Shown piece after piece: positions 52,706-60,715 of a stretch of 64,000 nt of DNA (position 1 is its first letter; every line of letters begins with the position of its first letter). Position numbers and translations under genes: made by a program. The stretch comes from Ignisphaera cupida (GTDB lineage Archaea; Thermoproteota; Thermoprotei_A; Sulfolobales; Ignisphaeraceae): positions 31,539 through 95,538 of the forward strand of contig NZ_JASNVW010000005.1 in assembly GCF_030186535.1 (NCBI RefSeq). The letters run 5' to 3'. The notes beneath the pieces are model-generated. The model did not search any database, was not told where the DNA came from, and worked only from the letters and a program-made list of their open reading frames with translations.

Positions 52706-54109
52706 TTACATTAACTCATGTTTTCTTATAACTGGTTTTGTCCACGAACCTTTCGATACCCATGCAACAGAGGCTATGCCTGAGAATATGTTGCTTAGTG
52801 CAAATGCTATCCAAATTCCTGTAGAGCCCATGTACTGTGATAGTATGTAGCCTAGCAGTATTCTTATTGCCCATAGTCTTACAATTCCTATTATTGTTGG
52901 ATAGAGTGTGTGACCAGAGCCTCTACCAACAGACATTCCAACAAAGAATAAGCCAAAGAATGGAAGTGTTGAAAGTGCATAGGTGAGAAAGTTCTCTGTT
53001 TCCCTATATATATTGCTAGATACTGGGTCTTCTAATGTTAGAAACAGTGATATGATGCCTCTTCTAATGTTGTAAACAACTAAAGCCCCTACTGCAACAC
53101 TTGAAGCAACTACTAGAATGGACATTTTTGCGTAGTGTTTTGCTTTATCAATTTTTTCAGCACCAAGACATTGACCAACTGCAATAGCTGTTGCCTGTGT
53201 TAATCCAAACAATGCAGCATCTGCAACATCGATAACAGTAAATCCTATTCCCCAAGCAGATGCTGCTACAACACCAAACATGTTTATTAGTCTTAGCTGA
53301 AATGTGAATGCAAGTGAGTTGAGAATGTTCATAGCAAGTACAGGAGTGCCTATGCGAATTACTGACTTTAGCCAAAAACTGTCTATGTCTCTTGTAAACA
53401 TTTTCTTTATGAACGGAAATCTCTTGGTAGTTGCATAAACAAGTATTGCACCTCCAACAGCACGAGACAAAACAGTGGCTATGGCTGCTCCAGCAACCCC
53501 CATTCTTGGAAAAATCCACATCCCCATAATCATTAGCGGATCTAGAACAACATTCAACAACGCTGAAACAGCGTTAACTATAGACGGTGTTCTTGTGTCT
53601 CCAATGCTTTGAAGAATAGTTGAAAAACATAAAACAAAGTAGCTTGCAGAAAGATCAAATGCTATTATTCCAGAATACTGCATAACAGCATCGTAAAGCT
53701 CCTGGGGAACAGATGTTACAGTACCAAACATTAAAGGTCTGAGCAGGTAATATGCTAAACCAAAGAATATTCCAAAAGATGTTGAAACAGTAATGTACTG
53801 TTTAACAGCTTCAGCTGCTTCATCATACATTTCAGCACCAACATACTGAGAAATTAGTGCTTGATTAGCAGCTCCCAAAGCCATGGCAAGAGCCTGGAAA
53901 AGCATAACTGTTGGCCAGATTTGTCGAGGAACACTTACAAAGATTGGTGAGTATTGGGAAAGCCAAAAAGCATCAACAATGTTATAGGAGATGTTAACAA
54001 GCTGAACCATGATAATGGGAAGACCAAGCCAAAGTAAAGTTTTGGTGGTAGAGCCATTCAAAATCCTATCTCTATATTCATTAAAAAATCCTCTGCCAAG
54101 CCTACTCAA
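52706..54109 (-). CDS. MATE family multidrug/metabolite exporter
   Basis: A 467-residue protein with 12 hydrophobic helices in two halves. Typical MATE stretches: LGLPIIMVQLVNISYNIVDAFWL in helix 1, QALAMALGAANQALISQYVGA, and in the second half GLTQATAIAVGQCLGAEKIDKA. It exports cationic or organic compounds with sodium or proton influx. Start TTG at 54109. It is convergent with the thioredoxin-fold gene. Confidence 0.88.
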   Translation of the reverse strand: MSRLGRGFFNEYRDRILNGSTTKTLLWLGLPIIMVQLVNISYNIVDAFWLSQYSPIFVSVPRQIWPTVMLFQALAMALGAANQALISQYVGAEMYDEAAEAVKQYITVSTSFGIFFGLAYYLLRPLMFGTVTSVPQELYDAVMQYSGIIAFDLSASYFVLCFSTILQSIGDTRTPSIVNAVSALLNVVLDPLMIMGMWIFPRMGVAGAAIATVLSRAVGGAILVYATTKRFPFIKKMFTRDIDSFWLKSVIRIGTPVLAMNILNSLAFTFQLRLINMFGVVAASAWGIGFTVIDVADAALFGLTQATAIAVGQCLGAEKIDKAKHYAKMSILVVASSVAVGALVVYNIRRGIISLFLTLEDPVSSNIYRETENFLTYALSTLPFFGLFFVGMSVGRGSGHTLYPTIIGIVRLWAIRILLGYILSQYMGSTGIWIAFALSNIFSGIASVAWVSKGSWTKPVIRKHELM

Positions 54110-54329
54110 CTAACTCTCACTTCACTAACAATATATTCTTCAATTTTATTTTATTTAGACTCTAAACTAATTATATTTAATTTAGTATTGCATCAAGCCC
54201 TAGTATATAAATTTTTGTATTTTGTATGGATAGAAGTAAACACGGTTTTACAGTGAAATATGTTCACGTTCTGTGGTATTGTCTACACCGAAAAGTTTTA
54301 TAGACTCCAACTCTATGTTTTAGAATGTG

Positions 54330-55370
54330 ATGGAAATGAAGTATGTGAGAATTTCTCATAATAGTGGATTAAAAGTTTCTGTATTGTGTCTAGGCACGTG
54401 GTATTTGCCTAGAAGCAATACAAAGGATAGTTTTGGCATATATGAAGTTGATGTTGATGGGACTAAGAGGTTGTTGAAAAAGGTGATTGATGCTGGAATA
54501 AACTTTATAGATACTGCTAATAGGTATCACGGAGCTGTTGCACCAGTTCCACTTACACATGTTGGCTATGTTGAGAAGCTTTTGGGGAAGTTGCTCAAGG
54601 AGCTTAATGTTGATAGAGAGAGTCTTGTCATAGCAACAAAGGTTGGTGGTGACATGGCTTCTTGGCCAAATGGAACAGGGCTTAGCAGAAAGCATGTAAT
54701 GTGGCAAATTAGGGAAAGTTTAAGTAGGTTGCAGATGAGCTATGTAGATATATACTATGCCCATAGATTTGATCCTGAAACACCAAAGAGAGAGGTTATG
54801 TCAACTTTTAACGATCTTGTTAGAATGGGGCTTGTTAGATACATTGGCATGAGCAATATACCTGCTCCCGACTTGGTTGAGTATCAAATGATTGCTGATG
54901 AATATGGCTATGAACCTATAACAGTTCTTCAATATAGATACAACTGGCTTGATAGATCAATAGAATCTGATATAATACCTGTGGCAAAAAGATTTGGCAT
55001 GGGCTTAGCAGTATACTCACCCCTAGCCCAAGGTCTTTTAACAGGAAAATATGTTGATGTGAAAACAGGAAAATGGGTTATTCCACCAGGGTCAAGAGGG
55101 GAAATATCTGAGGGGCTGAGAACAATGTTTACAGACGAAAACTTGAAGAAGTTGATAAAATTTGTTGAATTTGCACAATCAAAAGGTGTTACACCAACGC
55201 AACTAGCAATTGCATGGATATTGAAAAAATCTGAAGAGTTTAATACACCAATAATACCCATTATCGGAGCGACAAAGGAAAACCACATTGATGAAGCTGT
55301 AGAAGCTCTAAAAGTGAATTTAACTTCTGATGATATGAAAGCACTTGATGAGATAAGCAAACAAAGTTAA
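54330..55370 (+). CDS. Aldo-keto reductase, YghZ/potassium-channel-beta-like group
   Basis: A 346-residue TIM-barrel oxidoreductase. Catalytic tetrad regions: FIDTANRYHG (Asp, Tyr), IATKVGGD (Lys), YYAHRFDPETP (His), and late cofactor-binding PIIGATKENHIDEAVEAL. It is longer than the aldo-keto reductase at 38682 and only distantly similar to it. GTG at 54327 or ATG at 54330; the ATG is chosen. A TATA-like TTTTATAGAC lies about 30-35 bases upstream. Substrate unknown. Confidence 0.88.
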   Translation: MEMKYVRISHNSGLKVSVLCLGTWYLPRSNTKDSFGIYEVDVDGTKRLLKKVIDAGINFIDTANRYHGAVAPVPLTHVGYVEKLLGKLLKELNVDRESLVIATKVGGDMASWPNGTGLSRKHVMWQIRESLSRLQMSYVDIYYAHRFDPETPKREVMSTFNDLVRMGLVRYIGMSNIPAPDLVEYQMIADEYGYEPITVLQYRYNWLDRSIESDIIPVAKRFGMGLAVYSPLAQGLLTGKYVDVKTGKWVIPPGSRGEISEGLRTMFTDENLKKLIKFVEFAQSKGVTPTQLAIAWILKKSEEFNTPIIPIIGATKENHIDEAVEALKVNLTSDDMKALDEISKQS

Positions 55371-55505
55371 TATTTTTCTACTCTAAAGTTTTTACCCCAA
55401 AATTTTCTGCATCTTGAGTGTTACTGTTACACACAAGTGAATTTGTTATAGGCGCAGATTTTATAAGCTCTGTAAGAGTATACTCAGGCTTGAGGTGAGT
55501 GAAAC

Positions 55506-55730
55506 ATGATAAGAACAGGTATACTCAGATCAGTAACAACATCAATAAGAAACGTGTTTAGCAAAAACAGAAATGGCGCTTCCAACTCTGAGAAGAGCAG
55601 TGTGGAGAGTGTTGAAAGCATTGTGATATACAGCAACAATAGAATGAGAGACTTAGTAACATGCATACCAACATTACCTGCACCAGTATGTTTTGAAAGG
55701 GATAGAGACGGCTACATAAAGATTATGTAG
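55506..55730 (+). CDS. Small basic protein of unknown function
   Basis: A 74-residue open frame with a good Shine-Dalgarno (GAGGTGAG nine bases before the ATG) and a TATA-like TTTTATAAGC about 50 bases upstream, which supports real expression. The sequence is Ser/Asn/Arg-rich in the middle (SKNRNGASNSEKSSVESVES), has no hydrophobic helix and two Cys near the end (CIPTLPAPVCF). I recognise no family. It stands alone between the aldo-keto reductase and the convergent DUF72 gene. Confidence 0.5.
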   Translation: MIRTGILRSVTTSIRNVFSKNRNGASNSEKSSVESVESIVIYSNNRMRDLVTCIPTLPAPVCFERDRDGYIKIM

Positions 55731-55759
55731 AGAAGCACACTGTTTTATAGAAACATGCA

Positions 55760-56473
55760 CTAAAAACTAGTGATTTTTTCAAGTAGGAAAGAAAGCATTT
55801 TTCTTGCGTTTTCAAGCATCCAGTGATTGTTATTGAAAAACACATACACTTTTTTAGGGTTTAAATCAATTATTTTTGTTGCCAATTCTTTTAACTCTTC
55901 ATCAGAATATTCATAAGAATACCACTCCATTCTTCCGTGAAGCCTCAAATAAACTATGTTATTGCTGGAAGCAATCCAAGTAGCTATTGGAGAATCTATG
56001 GAGACAAGAGTTATACCCAATTTTTTCGCTAGTTCAATTGTTTCTTTGCTAAACCAACTAAGATCCCTAAACTCAACAGCTAGTCTATGGCCCAAGCCAC
56101 TACTTTTGGAAAACATTTCAAGCTTTGCCACATTGGCTTCGCTTTTTCTAAATGTTGGAGGCATTTGAAATAGGTAAAAGTCTATGTAGGAATCGAGAGA
56201 CTTAAACAACTCAAAAAACCTTTTCCAAATCTCATAACAATTCTCACTTAGTCTATGAACATGTGTTATGCTTCTATGAACCTTAACAGACCATCTAATT
56301 GGTTTCAAAGCAGTTTTTCTAGCCCATCCAACAACCTGGTTTCTGAATGGGAATCTATAGAAAGAAGCATTAAGCTCAACAGCATTAAGTTGAGAATTTC
56401 TCAAATACCAATCAAATGTGCCATCCTCATTCCAATCATACATCCAACCAGATGTACCAACATAAACCTCCAT
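55760..56473 (-). CDS. DUF72 family TIM-barrel protein
   Basis: A 237-residue protein with the DUF72 phrases YVGTSGWMYDWNEDGTFDWYL, NAVELNASFYRFP, WSVKVHRSITH, FYLFQMPP, LAVEFRDLSWF and the C-terminal VYVFFNNNH. Function in the family is not established; the fold suggests a sugar-phosphate or nuclease-like active site. The ATG at 56473 has no Shine-Dalgarno; it directly follows the end of the dispersed repeat (GAAAG then ATG), so its expression may depend on a promoter in that element. Confidence 0.85.
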   Translation of the reverse strand: MEVYVGTSGWMYDWNEDGTFDWYLRNSQLNAVELNASFYRFPFRNQVVGWARKTALKPIRWSVKVHRSITHVHRLSENCYEIWKRFFELFKSLDSYIDFYLFQMPPTFRKSEANVAKLEMFSKSSGLGHRLAVEFRDLSWFSKETIELAKKLGITLVSIDSPIATWIASSNNIVYLRLHGRMEWYSYEYSDEELKELATKIIDLNPKKVYVFFNNNHWMLENARKMLSFLLEKITSF

Positions 56474-56672
56474 CTTTCAATTCCATTTTTTGGATTCTGA
56501 TCCTGGTTCTATTGTTTGAGAGTTTCTATTTGTGTATTCTTTTAGTGTTCACTATAAATTGTGTTGAATTGGAGTTAAAAGCTTTTTAGCTAGATAAGCT
56601 CATGTGATGGTAATGATCATAAAACATCAATAGTGTAAAGAAATCATTGTTGCAATGCATGCATTGCAATGT
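56472..56672 (-). repeat. Dispersed intergenic repeat, copy C (CRISPR leader/repeat-like)
   Basis: Paralogue of the element at 43416-43612. On the minus strand it runs from a palindromic distal end, through GAGCTTAT, AAAAGCTTTTAA and ACAATTTATAGTGAAC, to the terminal CAGAATCCAAAAAATGGAATTGAAAG-type end (positions 56474-56498), then the ATG of the DUF72 gene. The terminal 25 bases differ from copy A by about two substitutions and one gap. No further repeat units or spacers follow, so it is not an array. Confidence 0.6.
56650..56669. repeat. Perfect 20-bp palindrome
   Basis: TTGCAATGCATGCATTGCAA is self-complementary over all 20 bases. It lies in the distal part of repeat copy C, 66 bp from the 3' end of the P-type ATPase gene. 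Copy A keeps only GCATTGCAGTG of it. It could be a dimeric protein-binding site or form a cruciform. Confidence 0.5.
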
Positions 56673-56735
56673 GTGAATTGTTTGATTAAGGACGTAACAT
56701 AAATTTGAACCAAAAGATGAAATTAGAAGAAAAGC

Positions 56736-59150
56736 TTATGTGATGTTAAATTTCTTGAATATGAGGACCTTGGCAGGATCTATTGCTATTGTAAACAATG
56801 CTGAGTATGCTAATGCAGCAACTGTTTTGTCTAGGCCTATAGGTGTTATTATTCCTCCTAATGATCCTAAGGCGATAAATGTTGCTATAACCCCGATTAT
56901 TGATATTGCAAGTTCTCTACCTGGTTTAGATTTCCAGAACCAGCTTCTTTCCCTAACTATGAGAACTCTGAATTGGCTTGTGAAAACCATTATAAGTAGT
57001 ATGAATGTTTGCATTTGTTGCATACTGAAGTGGTATATTGTTTGCCCTAGGTATATCGCTATTAAACCTTCTATCAAAAGCAGTACACCAAGTATTGTTG
57101 AAGCCGAGGCCAATTCTTTGAATCTCCACTTGCTTGGATTTGTTGTTGGTTTTGCATTGTCTGTTGCAAGAGACATTGTTGCAAAGTCATTTGCGAAAAC
57201 CAGTAGAGTCATTCCGAGAAGTGATAAAACATCGTATCTAAGAATTATAAAGCCTATTACGAGTAGAAGTGTGAATTGAATTGTTTTAGTAACTTTATTT
57301 ATTATCCACGTTAAAGCTCTTTGATAAACCTCTCTACCTGTTAGAAGAATATCTACAACACCCTCCAAACCAGGTTTCAAAAGAACAGCACCTGCAGATG
57401 CTTTGGCAACATCAGTGGCATTGGCAACAGCAATTCCAAGTTCAGCTTGTTTAAGAGCTGGTGCATCGTTTACACCATCACCCATAACACCAACAAAATG
57501 CCCATTGCTTTGCAAGCTCTTTACAATAATGTATTTATCTTCTGGATAAACCTCTGCAAATACATCAGCTTCCTCAACAAGACCTCTCCTAGCATTTTCA
57601 TCAACAGACTTCAGCTTTTCAACAGTAATAGCATTTTCGCCAATACCAACCATTTTAGCAATTTCCTTAGCCACAACAACATTATCTCCAGTAACCATCT
57701 TAGGCTTAACACCAGCGCTTTTCATCATGTCAATAAGCTGTTTAGCATTTGGTCTTGGAGGATCGAACAAGGCTATAACACCAACAATCTCATAAGAGCT
57801 GGTCTCAGATTTCTTCACAGCAACAGCTAGTGATCTAAATCCTCTGTTAGCAAACTCCTCAACAATTTTCTCAACCTCCTCAACACTACTTGCATTATTA
57901 ACAAGTTTTGCTATGATCTGAGGAGCACCTTTTGTTGCAATAATTCTTTCACCATCTACCTCAACAAGAGCTTCTGCTCTTTTTGTTGATGGATCAAAGG
58001 GCTTGAACTCCAACACTTTATATCTTCTCTTTGGCAATCCAATGCCTTTAGCATATTCAACTATAACAGAGTCTATTTGATCCTTACCCTCATGGCTTGA
58101 TGCATAAAAAGCAAACTCAATTACATCATCTTTTGTAAACCCATTTAACGACTTTACATCAGCTATCGAAAGCCTGTTCTCAGTTATTGTACCTGTTTTA
58201 TCTAAGCACATAATATCAACTGATGCAGCATCCTCAATAGCGCTAAGCCTAGTTACTAACACATCTCTTGATGCAAGTCTCGAAGCCCCAACAGCTTGCA
58301 TTATGGTTAAAACAGCTGGTAAAGCAACTGGTACAGCACCCATCAATATTGTTACAGCAAATGTTGCTATAGCTATTGGAGTGTTTTTCAAACCAGTTGA
58401 AACAGCAAATATAATTGCTATAACTATTGCAGCTATCCCTATGTACATACTGTATCTAGTAATTGCAAACATAACCTCTTGTTGATGAGACTTTGGCTGA
58501 GCTATTTTAACAAGCTCAACAGTTTTCCCAAAATAAGTATTTCTCCCAGTGTTAATAACAATAGCTTTTGCACTACCTCTTCTAATAATTGAACCAGAAT
58601 ATACAACACCACCAACAGATACCTCAACTGGTAGAGACTCGCCAGTAAGCATTGATTGATCAACCGTTACATCACCTTCAATAATTTTGCAGTCAGCTGG
58701 AACAACATCGCCAAGCCCAAGAGCTATCAAATCTCCGGGAACAAGATACTTAGCATCAACCTGAGTCCATTTACCATCTCTCAGCACATTAGCTTTTATA
58801 GCAAGCTTAGACTTTAAAAGCTCCAAAACCTTTCTACCTGACTGCTCATGGTGAAAACCAATCACAGCATTGATAAACATTAAAGCAAATATTATTGAAG
58901 CCTCCAAATAGTGTTCAACTGCAATAGACAATACTATAGCTATTTCAAGCAACCAGGCCATTGGATTCCAAAATCTTTTCAAAAAGCTTTTCACAGGGCT
59001 TTCTCTTCTCTCCTCAACATAGTTAAAACCATATAGACCAAGTCTCTTGTTAGCCTCATCAGATGTTAAACCGTTTATGCTTGTCTCCAAAATTTTTAAG
59101 GTATCCTCAACACTAATCTTCTCAAAATCCTTGCTACTTCTAATCTGCAT
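56736..59150 (-). CDS. P3A-type plasma-membrane proton-translocating ATPase
   Basis: An 804-residue P-type ATPase. Cation-transporter N-domain first (LKILETSINGLTSDEANKRL), then the actuator loop with MLTGESLPV, the phosphorylation site CLDKTGTITENR, the nucleotide domain with KRAEALVEVDGERIIATKGAP, and the hinge MVTGDNVVVAKEIA ... GVMGDGVNDAPALKQA. The missing heavy-metal domain and the fungal/plant H+-ATPase-like length support P3A. It exports protons at ATP cost, useful for pH homeostasis in acidic hot environments. ATG at 59150 is chosen over the TTG at 59171. Confidence 0.9.
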   Translation of the reverse strand: MQIRSSKDFEKISVEDTLKILETSINGLTSDEANKRLGLYGFNYVEERRESPVKSFLKRFWNPMAWLLEIAIVLSIAVEHYLEASIIFALMFINAVIGFHHEQSGRKVLELLKSKLAIKANVLRDGKWTQVDAKYLVPGDLIALGLGDVVPADCKIIEGDVTVDQSMLTGESLPVEVSVGGVVYSGSIIRRGSAKAIVINTGRNTYFGKTVELVKIAQPKSHQQEVMFAITRYSMYIGIAAIVIAIIFAVSTGLKNTPIAIATFAVTILMGAVPVALPAVLTIMQAVGASRLASRDVLVTRLSAIEDAASVDIMCLDKTGTITENRLSIADVKSLNGFTKDDVIEFAFYASSHEGKDQIDSVIVEYAKGIGLPKRRYKVLEFKPFDPSTKRAEALVEVDGERIIATKGAPQIIAKLVNNASSVEEVEKIVEEFANRGFRSLAVAVKKSETSSYEIVGVIALFDPPRPNAKQLIDMMKSAGVKPKMVTGDNVVVAKEIAKMVGIGENAITVEKLKSVDENARRGLVEEADVFAEVYPEDKYIIVKSLQSNGHFVGVMGDGVNDAPALKQAELGIAVANATDVAKASAGAVLLKPGLEGVVDILLTGREVYQRALTWIINKVTKTIQFTLLLVIGFIILRYDVLSLLGMTLLVFANDFATMSLATDNAKPTTNPSKWRFKELASASTILGVLLLIEGLIAIYLGQTIYHFSMQQMQTFILLIMVFTSQFRVLIVRERSWFWKSKPGRELAISIIGVIATFIALGSLGGIITPIGLDKTVAALAYSALFTIAIDPAKVLIFKKFNIT

Positions 59151-59282
59151 GCATATCACATCTTTAACCAAAGCTGAAACTAAAAACAGTTGCTGTATTT
59201 AAATAGTTTTTTCACTCACAGCAAATTCATACAATTGAGTTTTTATTATCAGAGCCTTGTACTTTGATGTGAAGAAGAGAAC

Positions 59283-60665
59283 TTAGCTTAGTCTAATCAT
59301 GGCATATACTGATGCTGTTAATATCATTAAGGATAGTGTTGCTGAGACAATGCTTTTTCTAAAAATAGCAATCGCCAATAGCACTGCAAAAAGCATTGCA
59401 ATTATTGTGACTGTAAGGTCTTTGGTTTTCTCACTTGATTTGGGTGTTACCCTATATGGTATTCTAATTCCTATGAGAGATGCTATAACATATGGTATAA
59501 TCGATATGGATGTTATTGCTGATAGCGCTGACGCTCTTCCACTAACATAGGGTTTGTCATAGTCTGTGAATTCTCTGTGAAACTTTGCAATATTTATAGA
59601 TTCTATAGCCAATGATGCAAAAAATGCTGTAATCAGTACCGCATCCGTTACTGAACATGGTCTTGGAGATTCAAATAGTGGTGAAATACCTGCTAAAATG
59701 AATCCTATTCCAGGCAGTATTGCAATAATTGGTTGCAGTAGATAGAACAAAGCCTCTAGCTTAACCACAGTGTTTGCAGGTGATTTTATGACATATAAAC
59801 CAAATCTCTTGAGAATATCTGTTGCTCCATATGCCCACCTTCTTTGCTGAATCAAATAGGCTTCAATTGTTTTTGGAGCTCCAACACACATAGGCTCTAT
59901 AAGCCTTGGCTTGATACCCCTGTACAAAAGCTGTGTTCCAAGCCATAAATCATCCTGAATAACATCAACTCTGTAAAGCCCTATGCTACTCAAAATCTCT
60001 TTCCTAATAGTTACTCCACTGCCAAGTGGATATATAAACAGGTTTTTCAAGAACTTGTTTTTGTAGTATAGCCAGCTTCCATACTCAGTTAAAAAGGCTA
60101 TTGTTCTAGAAATTCTAGTTAAGCCCTTGTCGCATACCCTCCACCAAGAAACACAAACATCTCTACATCTCATCATAGACTTTAGCACATCGTGATTTGG
60201 ATAGCCATCAACATCTATAACAGATATGTTTTCACCAAGTGAAAATCTAGCACCATCGTTTATAGCACCATTTCTACCACCAAAACCATTGAATCTTCTC
60301 ACAATGAATATTCCATCCCATAAAACAATACTATTTAGAACATCAAAAAACATTTCATTGTTAGTGTAATCAGCAACAACAATACACTCAAAAACATTTC
60401 CAAAATCATTGAAAAGCCTCATAAAATGCTTTGAATAGTTTTCAACAACATCTCTAGGCTCATTCTTTATAGGTGTTATGATGGAAAGAAAAACCCTGTC
60501 TCCTTCAACAATATCACTATGCCTTGCAACACCCACACCCCTCAGTAGAAATGCGTGGTATAAGCTAATAAAAAGTAGAGGAAGCACTATTAATGCAAGT
60601 GATATTGTTAGCAACATAGATACTATCTCCCACGAGGATTCTAATAAGTTTTCATTGTTAAACAA
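59283..60665 (-). CDS. Membrane glycosyltransferase family 2 protein
   Basis: A 460-residue protein with one helix at the N-terminus, a cytosolic GT-A domain and at least three to four C-terminal helices, as in cellulose-synthase- or ceramide-glucosyltransferase-like enzymes. Motifs: LSIITPIKNEPRDVV, VIDVDGYPNHD (metal-binding DxD), VIQDDLWLGTQL, and QQRRWAYGA (QxxRW). It likely extends a surface polysaccharide or glycolipid. The TTG at 60665 is uncertain; ATG at 60617 would shorten it by 16 residues. Divergent from the GH106-like gene. Confidence 0.85.
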   Translation of the reverse strand: MFNNENLLESSWEIVSMLLTISLALIVLPLLFISLYHAFLLRGVGVARHSDIVEGDRVFLSIITPIKNEPRDVVENYSKHFMRLFNDFGNVFECIVVADYTNNEMFFDVLNSIVLWDGIFIVRRFNGFGGRNGAINDGARFSLGENISVIDVDGYPNHDVLKSMMRCRDVCVSWWRVCDKGLTRISRTIAFLTEYGSWLYYKNKFLKNLFIYPLGSGVTIRKEILSSIGLYRVDVIQDDLWLGTQLLYRGIKPRLIEPMCVGAPKTIEAYLIQQRRWAYGATDILKRFGLYVIKSPANTVVKLEALFYLLQPIIAILPGIGFILAGISPLFESPRPCSVTDAVLITAFFASLAIESINIAKFHREFTDYDKPYVSGRASALSAITSISIIPYVIASLIGIRIPYRVTPKSSEKTKDLTVTIIAMLFAVLLAIAIFRKSIVSATLSLMILTASVYAMIRLS

Positions 60666-60715
60666 ATAAACCTTATTTACAGCACACCTGCTTTGCTATA
60701 TTGGTGGTTGTAGCA

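Noticed and set aside
56740..57279. Antisense frame opposite the P-type ATPase C-terminus
   Set aside because: The minus-strand gene covers it with clear membrane helices.
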